In this document: positions 45,860-55,497 of the stretch, piece by piece
How positions within the stretch are numbered: position 1 is the stretch's first letter
Layout of the letters: each line of letters begins with the position of its first letter
Assembly: GCF_009728735.1 (NCBI RefSeq)
Contig: NZ_CP024636.1
Coordinates: 4,070,754 to 4,134,753, forward strand
Direction of reading: 5' to 3'
Origin: Pantoea phytobeneficialis
GTDB lineage: Bacteria > Pseudomonadota > Gammaproteobacteria > Enterobacterales > Enterobacteriaceae
DNA length: 64,000 nucleotides
Position numbers and translations under genes: made by a program
Notes under the pieces: model-generated
Databases searched by the model: none
The model's input: the letters and a program-made list of their open reading frames with translations, nothing else
Told to the model about the DNA's origin: nothing

Positions 45860-47026
45860 TCAGGCGCTTTCCAGCGCCCAGATACGATTGAGATCGATGT
45901 TATGCCACATGCTGCTGTCTTCGGCACCGGTGATGCTGTCGGTACAAAAGCTGTCGCCGAGATCAAGCTCTTCTGGTTTGATTTCCCGCTGCGCATGCAG
46001 CGACCAGAAGACATGCACTTTCGGCTTCAAGAGCGATTGCTCACCGGCTTGTACCACCAGCGCTACCCGCCCGGAGGCCAGCCGCACCAGCGATCCCACC
46101 GGATAGATACCAATGGAACGCACAAAGGTTTGCAGCAATTTGATATCGAAGTGGCCACGCCAGCTCAGCATGTTGTGCATCGCTTCAGCCGGGGTCCAGC
46201 CTTTACGGTAGGGGCGATCGGAGGTCACGGCATCGTACACGTCGCACACCGCTGCCATACGTGAAAAAAGGCTGATCTCTTCCCCTTTCAGGCCGTGCGG
46301 ATAGCCGCTGCCATCCATTTTTTCATGATGATGGAGCGTAATATCCAGTAAATCCTCATCCGCGTCGGCTTCCATCAGCATCTGCGCGCCGACAATCGGA
46401 TGTTGGCGCATGATCGCCATCTCTTCCGGGGTGAGCCTGCCAGGTTTGTTGAGAATCTCCAGCGGCACCGCCGCCTTGCCGACATCATGCAGCAATCCGC
46501 CCATGCCTACGCGCCGCTGCTGTTGTTCATCCAGCCCGAGTTTTTTACCGAGCGAAATCATCAAACCACATACCGCCATCGAGTGCAGATAGGTGTAGTC
46601 GTCATGGTTTTTCAAGCGCGCCATACTGAGTAACGCGGTGGGTTCACGCGTCAGCGATCCGGCGATTTCGTCCACCAGGTTCAGGGTATAGTTGAGGTCG
46701 AGGCCCTGCCCAAGGCGCGCTTCGTTGAACATTGCCAGCACCTGGGGTTTACCCTGGATAAAGATCGCCTGCGCCTGGTCAATTTCGTGAAAAAACGGCG
46801 TTTGCGGAATTTCTTTTTTCGGTTCAGGTGGCTTCTGTGGTGCCTGCACCGATTTATCAAGATCGATCCAGACTTCAAGGATCCCTTCATTACGGATCCA
46901 GGCGATCTGGCGTTTATCAGTGATCAGCATCTGGTTGCGAATGCGTTTGTCTTTGATCCACCACACCTCCAGTTTGTGGACAAACATCCCCGGCCGCAGT
47001 TCGTCAACGGTTATCAGCTTTATCAC
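45860..47026 (-). CDS. HD-GYP c-di-GMP phosphodiesterase
   Basis: 388 residues from a GTG at 47026 preceded by AAGGAG. DUF3391 N-terminal domain (IKLITVDELRPGMFVHKLEVWW), linker with PQKPPEPKK, and an HD-GYP domain: GGLLHDVGKAAVP (HD), HHHEKMDGSGYPHGL (GYP signature) and DVYDAVTSDRPYRKG. The intact HD and GYP motifs predict an active enzyme degrading c-di-GMP, opposing the GGDEF protein at 2.3 kb. No membrane segment. Separate from kdp, whose promoter lies between. Confidence 0.92.
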   Translation of the reverse strand: MIKLITVDELRPGMFVHKLEVWWIKDKRIRNQMLITDKRQIAWIRNEGILEVWIDLDKSVQAPQKPPEPKKEIPQTPFFHEIDQAQAIFIQGKPQVLAMFNEARLGQGLDLNYTLNLVDEIAGSLTREPTALLSMARLKNHDDYTYLHSMAVCGLMISLGKKLGLDEQQQRRVGMGGLLHDVGKAAVPLEILNKPGRLTPEEMAIMRQHPIVGAQMLMEADADEDLLDITLHHHEKMDGSGYPHGLKGEEISLFSRMAAVCDVYDAVTSDRPYRKGWTPAEAMHNMLSWRGHFDIKLLQTFVRSIGIYPVGSLVRLASGRVALVVQAGEQSLLKPKVHVFWSLHAQREIKPEELDLGDSFCTDSITGAEDSSMWHNIDLNRIWALESA

Positions 47027-47157
47027 GATATCTCTCCTTAATATCAGTGGATGGTAGAGAGATATCGGCAACTGAACAAAATATCTTCAGGCGGTTTTGT
47101 GCGATCTGCGGAGTAGCGCGATAAAGTCAGTGATGCCGGGAGGTTTTGGCACATACC

Positions 47158-47216
47158 GTAGCGGCGCAATTTATTGCGCAAATCCGTGCATGTTGCGCGA
47201 TAAATCGCGCCGCTAC
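47158..47216. repeat. REPIN downstream of the ghrB-like gene
   Basis: REP variant gtagcggcgcaatttattgc(gc) at 47158-47179 and inverted REP at 47195-47216, 15-base spacer. A decayed fragment (gtagcgcgataaa) lies at about 47113. Confidence 0.88.
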
Positions 47217-47221
47217 TTCGG

Positions 47222-48181
47222 TCAAACCACCCTGGTCAGCACCGCTTCGCCTTGTGCAAAGGCCAGCAGATTTTCAAATACCAAATCTGCCATCGCCGCC
47301 ATCGTCTCCTCGGTGCTGCTGGCGAGATGCGGAGTGATGACCACATCATCACGCTGGCGCAGCGCCGCGGGAACGGCGGGTTCCTGTTCAAACACGTCCA
47401 GCCCGGCCCCGGCGATTTCACCGGCTTGCAGCGCGGCGATCAGCGCCTGTTCATCCACCACGCTGCCGCGTGCGATGTTGATAAGAAAGCCTTTGGGTCC
47501 GAGCGCACGCAGTACCCCGGCATCCACCAGATGATGGGTCGCCGCGCCACCCGGCAGCGTCAGCACCAAAAAGTCGGCGCGCTGTGCCAGCGACAACAAC
47601 GAATCATGGCGGGTATAAGGGACATCCGGGCGTGAACGTGGGTTGTAGTAATGAATATCCATATCAAAGGCCTGGGCGCGCTTCGCCAGCGCTTTGCCAA
47701 TGCCCCCCAAGCCGACAATGCCGCACACCTTGCCCCCTACTTTGGTGGTGAGCGGATAACGCCCCTGGCTCTGCCATTGTCCTGCGCGCGTGTAACGATC
47801 CGCCGCGCTGATCCGGCGTGCTACATCGAGCAGTAGCGCCATGCCGGTATCGGCGACGCAGGCGTTGAGCACACCAGGAGTGTTGGTCACCACGATACCG
47901 CGCGCCTCGGCTGCTGCGATGTCGATGGCGTCATAGCCCACACCGTTGCTGCAAATCACTTTCAGGTTGGGCAGTTGGTCCATCAACTCGGCGCTGGCGC
48001 CCATCAACGCGTTGCCGCTGGTAACCAGCGCGTCAATTTCCGCGCCGTGCTGTGCCAACCAGGCGGCCTGATCATCCTGCTGCCACAGGCGGTAAGTGGT
48101 AAACTGCGCATCCAGGTTGTCCTGCAAGCGTACCGGCAGTAACGGACCTTTCATCAATACCTTAAACTGCGTTGATGCCAT
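47222..48181 (-). CDS. D-2-hydroxyacid dehydrogenase (GhrB-like)
   Basis: 319 residues. NAD(P)-binding VCGIVGLGGIGKALAKRAQAFDMDIHYYNPRSRP, with the arginines after the second strand favouring NADPH; catalytic R in NIARGSVVDEQALIAAL, E in LDVFEQEP and H in ITPHLASST. Reduces glyoxylate, hydroxypyruvate or a 2-keto sugar acid. Its ATG lies 20 bases inside the end of the preceding MFS gene, so the two are translationally coupled, and the transporter probably supplies the substrate. Confidence 0.88.
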   Translation of the reverse strand: MASTQFKVLMKGPLLPVRLQDNLDAQFTTYRLWQQDDQAAWLAQHGAEIDALVTSGNALMGASAELMDQLPNLKVICSNGVGYDAIDIAAAEARGIVVTNTPGVLNACVADTGMALLLDVARRISAADRYTRAGQWQSQGRYPLTTKVGGKVCGIVGLGGIGKALAKRAQAFDMDIHYYNPRSRPDVPYTRHDSLLSLAQRADFLVLTLPGGAATHHLVDAGVLRALGPKGFLINIARGSVVDEQALIAALQAGEIAGAGLDVFEQEPAVPAALRQRDDVVITPHLASSTEETMAAMADLVFENLLAFAQGEAVLTRVV

Positions 48182-49556
48182 CTTCTTTCCCCTGTTTTTC
48201 ATACGATGTAACGCCAGATTCCTGCTCCTCGCCGACACGTTCGATCGGTCCCATCACCAGCCAGAACAGCAAGGCAGCGACCACGCAGTGCGCGCCGACA
48301 AACACCAGGCCGATGCTGTAGCTACCGGTCACGCCAACGATGATGCCGAACAGCAGCGGCGTGAGAAAACCCGCGATATTGCCGATGCCATTGAAGATCG
48401 AGCCGGCCAGGCCCACCGCTTCTTTCGGCGCGGTATCGCTGACTATCGTCCAGGTACCCGCTCCGGCGGCGACCCCTTTGCCAAAGAAGGCGAAGGACAT
48501 GATGGCGATGATGCCGACGTTGCTCGGGATCACCGCCGCGAGAATCAGCGTCGCCGCCATCAGCATGCCGACGATATAGGGCGTTTTACGCGCCCAGGAG
48601 ATGCTCCAGCCACGCGCCAGCAGCTTATCCGAGATGAAGCCCCCGCTGATGCCACCGGCAAAACCAAACAACGCCGGAGCAATGGTGGCAAACCCGGCAT
48701 CAAGAATGTTCATACCGCGCGCCTGCACCAGGTAGATCGGGAACCAGGTGATAAAAAAGTAACTCAGCGCGATGATGCAGTACTGACCGATGTAGGCGCA
48801 CCACAGCATCCGGTTGCTGAGCAGTTTTTTGAACATCGCTTTGCTCAGTGCCGGGCGGGCTTTGAGCGTTTGCGCCGCATCGATATCCACCAGCGCGCCA
48901 CCGTCCACGATATGGCGCAGTTCGTTTTCCGACACCTGCGGGTGCTGTTTCGGGCTGCGCATGTACGCCGCCCAGACAAACACCGCCAGCACGCCGATGC
49001 CGCCCAGCACAAAGAACGGCCACTCCCAGCCATAGCGCGAAACCAGCCAGCCGGAGAGCGGTGAGAAGATCGCCACGGCAAAATATTGCGCCGAGCTGAA
49101 GAGCGACGAGGCGCGCCCACGTTCCGCGCTGGGGAACCACATGATCACCACGCGAGCGTTGGCCGGAAAGCTGGGTGCCTCGATCAGACCGAGGACAAAG
49201 CGCAACGCAAACATCAGCGCCAGCGCCGCCGTCATGCCGCTGGAAAACTCACCAACAAAACCCATCGCAAGGGTGGCAAGCGACCAGAGCGCCAGCGTCA
49301 CGCCATAAACCTTTTTGGTGCCGAAGCGATCGAGGAACAATCCTCCGGGAATCTGGCCGATCACGTAGGCCCAGCTAAAGGCGGAGAGGATCAGCCCCAG
49401 TTGGATCGCCGATAGCCCAAACTCCTCTTTGATCGCTGAACCAGAGATCGACAGGATCGAGCGGTCGGCGTAGGCCACGACGGAAAGAAACAGGATCAAC
49501 ATCAGGACCCAGATACGGACATGGCTGGTACGGCCAGCGTTTTTTTGTTGTGACAT
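48162..49556 (-). CDS. MFS anion:cation symporter-family transporter (sugar-acid type)
   Basis: 464 residues, 12 membrane helices. VVAYADRSILSISGSAIKEEFGLS and GGLFLDRFGTKKVYG match the ACS family that includes glucarate, galactonate and hexuronate carriers. Coupled with the 2-hydroxyacid dehydrogenase gene, whose start it overlaps. Probable import of an aldonic or 2-keto acid; exact substrate unknown. Confidence 0.86.
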   Translation of the reverse strand: MSQQKNAGRTSHVRIWVLMLILFLSVVAYADRSILSISGSAIKEEFGLSAIQLGLILSAFSWAYVIGQIPGGLFLDRFGTKKVYGVTLALWSLATLAMGFVGEFSSGMTAALALMFALRFVLGLIEAPSFPANARVVIMWFPSAERGRASSLFSSAQYFAVAIFSPLSGWLVSRYGWEWPFFVLGGIGVLAVFVWAAYMRSPKQHPQVSENELRHIVDGGALVDIDAAQTLKARPALSKAMFKKLLSNRMLWCAYIGQYCIIALSYFFITWFPIYLVQARGMNILDAGFATIAPALFGFAGGISGGFISDKLLARGWSISWARKTPYIVGMLMAATLILAAVIPSNVGIIAIMSFAFFGKGVAAGAGTWTIVSDTAPKEAVGLAGSIFNGIGNIAGFLTPLLFGIIVGVTGSYSIGLVFVGAHCVVAALLFWLVMGPIERVGEEQESGVTSYEKQGKEDGINAV

Positions 49557-49838
49557 GGGGTGAATTCCTTAATCAGGGGGAGCCTCCTGCCCCGGATGAT
49601 GTATTCAGGAATACCGCTTAAATTTCCCTGTTGAGAAAATATAGAGAGCCGGACATGGCGCGGTCATTGTGCGGATGGGGGAATTGCACGGGGAATTTCG
49701 CACGCGTTTTGGCGGATGCCACAAAGGAGGGTGCGGTGCTGCACAGAACCCTAAATCTTCCGACAGCAAAAGCCGGGAGTGTGCGCCAGGTCGAAGAAAA
49801 TCATTCGTGATGCAACTATGAGCAGGCTAACACATTAC
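49557..49838. other. Upstream region of the MFS-dehydrogenase operon
   Basis: No gene seen between the MFS start and the repeat array. It must contain the operon promoter; no clear elements were identified. Confidence 0.5.
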
Positions 49839-50804
49839 GTAGCGGCGCAATTTCGTGCGCGTTGTAGGAAAATCCGCGCGATAAATCGCGCCGCTACGGA
49901 CCGGTGTGAGCGGTAGCGGCGCAATTCATTGCGCAATTTCGTGTGCGCTGTGGGAAAAATCCGCGCGATAAATCGCGCCGCTACGGATCGGTGTGAGCGG
50001 TAGCGGCGCAATTCATTGCGCAATTTCGTGCGCGCTGTGGGAAAAATCCGCGCGATAAATCGCGCCGCTACGGATCGGTGTGAGCGGTAGCGGCGCAATT
50101 CATTGCGCAATTTCGTGCGCGCTGTGGGAAAAATCCGCGCGATAAATCGCGCCGCTACGGATCGGTGTGAGCGGTAGCGGCGCAATTCATTGCGCAATTT
50201 CGTGTGCGCTGTGGGAAAAATCCGCGCAATAAATCGCGTTGCTACGGACCGGTGTGATCGGTAGCGGCGCAATTCATTGCGCAATTTCGTGTGCGCTGTG
50301 GGAAAAATCCGCGCAATAAATCGCGTTGCTACGGACCGGTGTGATCGGTAGCGGCGCAATGCATTGCGCAATTTCGTGCGTGCTGTGGGAAAAATCCGCG
50401 CGATAAATCGCGCCGCTACGGATCGGTGTGAGCGGTAGCGGCGCAATTCATTGCGCAATTTCGTGCGTGCTGTGGGAAAAATCCGCGCGATAAATCGCGC
50501 CGCTACGGATCGGTGTGAGCGGTAGCGGCGCAATTCATTGCGCAATTTCGTGCGCGCTGTGGGAAAAATCCGCGCGATAAATCGCGCCGCTACGGATCGG
50601 TGTGAGCGGTAGCGGCGCAATGCATTGCGCAATCTCGTGCGCGCTGTGGGAAAAATCCGCGCGATAAATCGCGCCGCTACGGATCGGTGTGAGCGGTAGC
50701 GGCGCAATGCATTGCGCAATTTCGTGCGCGCTGTGGGAAAAATCCGCGCGATAAATCGCGCCGCTACGGACCGGTGTGAGCGGTAGCGGCGCAATTCATT
50801 GCGC
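49839..50804. repeat. 87-bp tandem REPIN array
   Basis: REP starts (gtagcggc) fall at 49913, 50000, 50087, 50174, 50261, 50348, 50435, 50522, 50609, 50696 and 50783, exactly every 87 bp. Each unit is REP, 28-base spacer (aatttcgtgtgcgctgtggg...), inverted REP, 15-base spacer (ggatcggtgtgagcg). The first unit (49839-49912) is 74 bp, with 12 bases lost between its gcgcaatt repeats plus one A. Two adjacent units (50174-50347) share the variant caataaatcgcgttgctacg. The last REP is in the 3' end of the GNAT gene. Because 87 is divisible by three a 319-codon open frame runs through it; it is not a gene. Confidence 0.95.
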
Positions 50805-51302
50805 CCACTCTTCCCGCAATACCGACATCACCACGATATCGTGGTACTCGCCATTTCGCAGGCAGGCTTTGCGCCGCACCCCTTCGTGCTGAAAACCGAG
50901 ACGCTGGTACAAGCGCAGCGCGCGGTGATTATCGTGAAACGCCTCCAACTCCATACGCTGCACGCCCAGCCAGTTAAAGGCATAATCCATGCCGGTACGG
51001 ATCAGTTTTTCACCAATACCGCGCCCACTGAATGCCGGGTCAACGCTGATGCCAAAGCTGATGCTGTGGCGGGTGCGGGGCCGATGTTCAACAAACAACG
51101 TCAGCTCCCCCACCAGGTTGCCGTCGATTTCCGCCACAAACGCAATGAAGCCTTCCGCATCCATTTTCTCAAATTTTTTCTCCCAGGTAGCAACGCTGGG
51201 AAAGGGTAGCTGCGTGGTCCATTCATAAACCGCCGGTTGGCTAAACAACCTTTGGTATGCCGCCGCATCACGCGGTTCACGGCCACGGATAATCAAATCC
51301 AT
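50796..51302 (-). CDS. GNAT-family N-acetyltransferase (YhhY-like)
   Basis: 168 residues. Acetyl-CoA site ISVDPAFSGRGIGEKLIRTGMDY and the LYQRLGFQHEGVRRKACLRNGEYHDIVVM block, as in E. coli YhhY and SpeG-like enzymes, which acetylate amino-group substrates. The last residues WAQ and the stop are encoded in the final REP of the 87-bp array, so the repeat has set this C-terminus. Divergent from the ABC exporter gene. Confidence 0.85.
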   Translation of the reverse strand: MDLIIRGREPRDAAAYQRLFSQPAVYEWTTQLPFPSVATWEKKFEKMDAEGFIAFVAEIDGNLVGELTLFVEHRPRTRHSISFGISVDPAFSGRGIGEKLIRTGMDYAFNWLGVQRMELEAFHDNHRALRLYQRLGFQHEGVRRKACLRNGEYHDIVVMSVLREEWAQ

Positions 51303-51365
51303 ATCGCTATTCTCCTGGAAATTACACTAAGCTGAATGATTCAATGAGACGGAAAGAGTGACGCT

Positions 51366-53198
51366 ATGCTGTATCGCCGTTTTGAACGTTTTATCAATAT
51401 TTTCCAGGATGCACCAACGGATTCTCCCCCTTCCACTGTCTGGCCGTTTTATCTCTACTATCTGCGTCAGGTCTGGCCGAGTTTTCTCGCCCTGCTGATT
51501 GTCGGGCTGGTGCAGGCGCTGATTGAAGTGGCGCTGTTCAGCTACCTCAGTCGCATTATCGATCTGGTTAACCACTCGACTCCGGCGACGTTGTTTACTG
51601 ATAACTGGCAGATTTTGCTGTGGATGGCGGCGGTGGCGCTAATTTTCCGCCCCATCGTGATTGCCTTGCACGATCTGCTGGTGCATCAAAGCATCAGCCC
51701 CAGCATGACCAGCCTGATCCGCTGGCAAAATCATAACTACGTGCTGCGCCAGAGCCTGAACTTTTTCCAGAACGATTTTGCCGGACGTATCGCGCAACGC
51801 ATTATGCAGACCGGTAACTCGCTGCGTGATTCGGCGGTGCAACTGGTGGATGCCATCTGGCACGTTTTGATCTACGCCATCACCTCGCTGGTGCTGTTTG
51901 CCGAGGCCGACTGGCGGCTGATGATCCCGCTGATTATCTGGCTGGTCGCCTATAGCCTGTCGTTGCGTTTCTTTGTGCCGCGCGTGAAACAGCGTTCGGT
52001 GGTGTCTTCCGAGGCGCGCTCGAAGCTGATGGGCACCATTGTCGATGGCTACACCAATATCGCCACCATCAAGCTGTTCGCCCATAACGATCTGGAAAAA
52101 CGTTATGCGCGCGAAGCGATTCAGGAGCAAACCGACAAAACCCAGCACGCCAGCCGCATGGTCACCAGCATGGATATCACGCTGTCGACCCTGAACGGCA
52201 TGCTGATCGTCAGCACGTCCGGTCTGGCGCTGTGGTTATGGAGCCAGTCGCTGATTAGCGTCGGCGCGATTGCGCTGGCAACCGGCCTGGTGATTCGCCT
52301 GGTAAACATGTCCGGCTGGATCATGTGGGTGGTGAACGGCATCTTCGAAAATATCGGCATGGTGCAGGATGGGTTGAACACCATTTCCCAGCCGCTCAGC
52401 GTGCAGGACGCGCCCGCCGCACAGCAGATGCAGGTGACGCGCGGCCAGATCCGTTTTGAGGATGTGCGCTTCGATTACGGCGGCGGTCGTCAGGTGATCA
52501 ATCGCCTCAACCTTAACATCAAGCCGGGGGAGAAAATTGGTCTGATCGGCCCGTCCGGTGCCGGTAAATCGACGATGGTGAATTTGCTGCTGCGGCTGTA
52601 TGACCTGAACGGTGGCCGCATCTTGATTGACGACCAGAACATCGCCAACGTCACTCAGGAAAGCCTGCGTGGTCAGATTGGCATGATCACCCAGGACACC
52701 TCACTGCTGCACCGTTCGATTCGTGAAAACCTGTTATATGGTCGTCCGGATGCCACCGAAGCGGAGCTGATGCAGGCGATTCGTCGTGCGCGTGCCGACG
52801 AGTTTATTCCGCTGCTGTCTGACCCGCAGGGCCGCACCGGGCTGGATGCGCACGTCGGCGAACGTGGCGTGAAGCTGTCGGGAGGGCAACGCCAGCGTAT
52901 CGCCATCGCTCGCGTGCTGCTGAAAGATGCGCCGATTCTGATCATGGATGAGGCCACCTCGGCGTTGGATTCGGAAGTCGAAGCGGCCATTCAGGAGAGC
53001 CTGGAAACGCTGATGCAGGGCAAAACGGTGATTGCCATCGCCCATCGTCTCTCCACCATTGCCAAAATGGATCGTCTGGTGGTGCTGGAGCAGGGGCAAA
53101 TTGTCGAGATGGGTAATCACCGCGAGCTGCTGGCGCACAACGGTTTGTACGCGCGCCTGTGGCAGCATCAGACCGGAGGTTTTGTCGGCGTGGATTAA
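51366..53198 (+). CDS. ABC exporter half-transporter (fused permease-ATPase)
   Basis: 610 residues: ABC type-1 membrane domain (six helices, ~30-330) then nucleotide-binding domain with Walker A GPSGAGKST, signature LSGGQRQRIAIAR, Walker B ILIMDEATSALDS and H-loop IAHRLSTI. Works as a dimer in the inner membrane, exporting a lipid, peptide or drug; similar proteins are annotated as multidrug ABC exporters. Stop overlaps that of the convergent GNAT-fold gene. Confidence 0.9.
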   Translation: MLYRRFERFINIFQDAPTDSPPSTVWPFYLYYLRQVWPSFLALLIVGLVQALIEVALFSYLSRIIDLVNHSTPATLFTDNWQILLWMAAVALIFRPIVIALHDLLVHQSISPSMTSLIRWQNHNYVLRQSLNFFQNDFAGRIAQRIMQTGNSLRDSAVQLVDAIWHVLIYAITSLVLFAEADWRLMIPLIIWLVAYSLSLRFFVPRVKQRSVVSSEARSKLMGTIVDGYTNIATIKLFAHNDLEKRYAREAIQEQTDKTQHASRMVTSMDITLSTLNGMLIVSTSGLALWLWSQSLISVGAIALATGLVIRLVNMSGWIMWVVNGIFENIGMVQDGLNTISQPLSVQDAPAAQQMQVTRGQIRFEDVRFDYGGGRQVINRLNLNIKPGEKIGLIGPSGAGKSTMVNLLLRLYDLNGGRILIDDQNIANVTQESLRGQIGMITQDTSLLHRSIRENLLYGRPDATEAELMQAIRRARADEFIPLLSDPQGRTGLDAHVGERGVKLSGGQRQRIAIARVLLKDAPILIMDEATSALDSEVEAAIQESLETLMQGKTVIAIAHRLSTIAKMDRLVVLEQGQIVEMGNHRELLAHNGLYARLWQHQTGGFVGVD

Positions 53199-54310
53199 TC
53201 GCCGCGTCGATACGGCAGGGCGTCGCGCGCCTCAACCTCCCAGGCGCGTATCCCTGCCCGCTCCTGTTGCAGAAAATCGTCCACCGCCGCCCGTAACCCC
53301 GCATGGCTGAGATAATGCCACGAGTGGGTGATCTGCGGCTCGAAACCTCGCACCAGTTTGTGTTCGCCCTGCGCACCCGCATCAAAGCGCGCTAGCCCCT
53401 CGGCCATCGCGTAGTCCATTCCCTGATAAAAACAGGTTTCGAAGTGCAGCCGGTCAAACTCCGCCAGGCAGCCCCAGTAGCGGCCATACAACGTCTCACC
53501 ATCCACCAGGCAGAACGCCATCGCTGCCTGCTGTCGTTGCAGCGAAGCGATGCACACCCGGATGCTGTGCGGCATCCGTTCGGCCAGCAGGCTGAAAAAA
53601 TCCCGCGTCAGGTAGGGACGCTGACCGCGTACCGCATAGGTATTGGCGTAGCAGGTATAAATAAAATCCCACTGATCTTCACGCAGTTGATCGCCACGAT
53701 ACCAGTCAAAAGCAAAGCCGTTACTCGCCACCTGCTCGCGTTCTTTGCGTAGCTGTTTACGTTTACGCGACATCAGGGTATCGAGAAAATCCTGGAAATC
53801 CCGGTAGCCCCGGTTGTGCCAGTGATACTGAATGCCAAGACGTGCCAGCCAGTCCGGGGCCTGTTCGAGCAAGGCATTGGCGTGCGGCGTGGTGAAGTTG
53901 ATATGGGCGCTGCTCAGACCGTGCTGATGCAGGTAATCCGGTAACTGTGCGATTAATGGGGCGGCATCGCCCAGCAGGCGCGCACCGGTCACCGGGCTGA
54001 ACGGAATCGCCCCCAGCCATTTGGGATAATAAGGAATACCCGCCCGCTGGCAGGCATCGGCCCAGGCGTGATCGAACACATATTCGCCCCACGAATTGCG
54101 TTTGCGATAGCCCGGCAGCGCGGCACGCACTTCACCCTGTTCGCGCCAGATAAGGTGATCCGGCTGCCAGCCACTTTCCGGCCGCACGCTGCCGCTCTCT
54201 TCCAGCGTCAGCAGAAAAGCGTGGCGTAAAAACGGTTGATCGTCAGGTAACAATGCATCCCACGCGGCGGCGCTAATCTCCGCCAGCGATGACAGGTGAA
54301 GCAAGGACAT
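53195..54310 (-). CDS. COG3146/DUF482 GNAT-fold protein
   Basis: 371 residues. Family blocks LPDDQPFLRHAFLLTLEESGSV, SRKRKQLRKEREQV, YGRYWGCLAEFDRLHFETCFYQGMDYA and HKLVRGFEPQITHSWHYL match the DUF482 family, related to FemAB-like peptidoglycan aminoacyl transferases. Role unknown; association with envelope or amino-acyl transfer is inference. ATG 54310 follows GGGAG. Confidence 0.85.
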   Translation of the reverse strand: MSLLHLSSLAEISAAAWDALLPDDQPFLRHAFLLTLEESGSVRPESGWQPDHLIWREQGEVRAALPGYRKRNSWGEYVFDHAWADACQRAGIPYYPKWLGAIPFSPVTGARLLGDAAPLIAQLPDYLHQHGLSSAHINFTTPHANALLEQAPDWLARLGIQYHWHNRGYRDFQDFLDTLMSRKRKQLRKEREQVASNGFAFDWYRGDQLREDQWDFIYTCYANTYAVRGQRPYLTRDFFSLLAERMPHSIRVCIASLQRQQAAMAFCLVDGETLYGRYWGCLAEFDRLHFETCFYQGMDYAMAEGLARFDAGAQGEHKLVRGFEPQITHSWHYLSHAGLRAAVDDFLQQERAGIRAWEVEARDALPYRRGD

Positions 54311-54425
54311 CCACGGCTCCCGGCCAGATAACAGCAAACCTGTAGTCAAACAGGTTTTGCCGCCGGGGGAAAGGTGCAGCGCACCGAATGCGAACTTAAA
54401 CCAGAGCACTGTACCGGAAAAAAGC

Positions 54426-54447
54426 GCGCGATAAATCGCGCCGCTAC
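54426..54447. repeat. Solitary REP
   Basis: Single copy gcgcgataaatcgcgccgct(ac) upstream of the LysR gene, without an inverted partner. Confidence 0.8.
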
Positions 54448-54498
54448 GGATCCATCAGACGTTATATACTCCGCTTTTGTTTGCCATCAGGAAGCATC

Positions 54499-55398
54499 AT
54501 GGATCGTCTTGATTGTGACCGTATGTTTGTTGCCGTGCTGGAAGTCGGCAGCTTTGCCGGTGCCGCCGCGCGGCTTGGCACCAGCAGCGGCCAGGCGTCA
54601 AAGCTGGTATCCAAACTGGAGCAGGAGCTGGGTGTGCAGTTGTTTAAACGCAGCACACGCGCCCTCTCTCCCACTGAAGTGGGGCGCGCTTATTACGAAC
54701 GGGTAAAAAGCCTGCTGGAAGCCTTCGATACCCTCGATGCCACGGTGCGTGAAAGCGCAACGACTCCCACCGGACGCCTGAAGATCAGCGCCCCCGGCAC
54801 CTTTGGCACCGCCGTGCTCGCCAGCGTGCTGGTGGAGTTCGCCCGCACCTATCCGCAAATCGAACTGGACGTGAACTTCTCCGATCGGGCGGTGAATATC
54901 GTCGATGAAGGGTTTGATATGGCGATTCGGATTGGCAAGCTGGATGACAGCAGCCTGATTGCCCGCCGCCTCGGTGATGTGCCGGTGCGCGTGGCGGCTT
55001 CGCCGGGGTATCTCCAGCAACACGGCACGCCGCAGCACTGGCGCGATTTGGCGGCACACCAATGTATCAGCGACACCAATTTCCGCGATCCCTGGCACTG
55101 GCCGTTCGTCACCCCATGCGGCGATAGCGTTAATATGCCAATTCGCGGTCGCCTGTGTTTTTCCAATACCGAAGCCTGTTTACAGGCGGCACTGGCCGGG
55201 CTGGGCATCGCGCGCTTACCGGGTTTTATTGCCGCGCCGGCCCTGCAACGCGGTGAGATCGTCTCGCTGCTGGATGCCTTTGCCACCCCGCCGCTCGGCC
55301 TGTTTGCGCTTTATCCTCCGGCCCGCCATCTGGCACAGAAAACTCGTCTGCTGATCGACTTTCTCGCCGAGCATTTCCGTCATTATCCACCGGGCTGA
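54499..55398 (+). CDS. LysR-family regulator
   Basis: 299 residues. HTH near residues 5-63 (DRMFVAVLEVGSFAGAAARL, TSSGQASKLVSKLEQELGVQLFKRSTRALS). Effector domain intact (TFGTAVLASVLVEFARTYPQIELDV). Start ATG 54499 with CAGGAAG upstream. It precedes the glutathionyl-hydroquinone reductase gene by 99 bases on the same strand and may regulate it. Confidence 0.88.
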   Translation: MDRLDCDRMFVAVLEVGSFAGAAARLGTSSGQASKLVSKLEQELGVQLFKRSTRALSPTEVGRAYYERVKSLLEAFDTLDATVRESATTPTGRLKISAPGTFGTAVLASVLVEFARTYPQIELDVNFSDRAVNIVDEGFDMAIRIGKLDDSSLIARRLGDVPVRVAASPGYLQQHGTPQHWRDLAAHQCISDTNFRDPWHWPFVTPCGDSVNMPIRGRLCFSNTEACLQAALAGLGIARLPGFIAAPALQRGEIVSLLDAFATPPLGLFALYPPARHLAQKTRLLIDFLAEHFRHYPPG

Positions 55399-55497
55399 TT
55401 CCTTCCATTCTGGAAGCAATGAAAGCCATTTTGCCCGGATTATCACCCATCCGGCAGCGGGTTAAGCTAACCAACATCACCACAGAGGAGCAGAGCG

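Noticed and set aside
48096..49064. 322-codon plus-strand open frame opposite the MFS transporter
   Set aside because: Antisense shadow, low-complexity charged composition.
49835..50794. 319-codon minus-strand open frame with 29-residue repeats
   Set aside because: It is the 87-bp REPIN array read through; 87 is divisible by three so the frame stays open. No ribosome-binding site or family likeness, and the same palindromes occur in all other REP sites.
49839..50804. CRISPR array
   Set aside because: Units are identical throughout, palindromic and have no unique spacers; there are no cas genes in the window.
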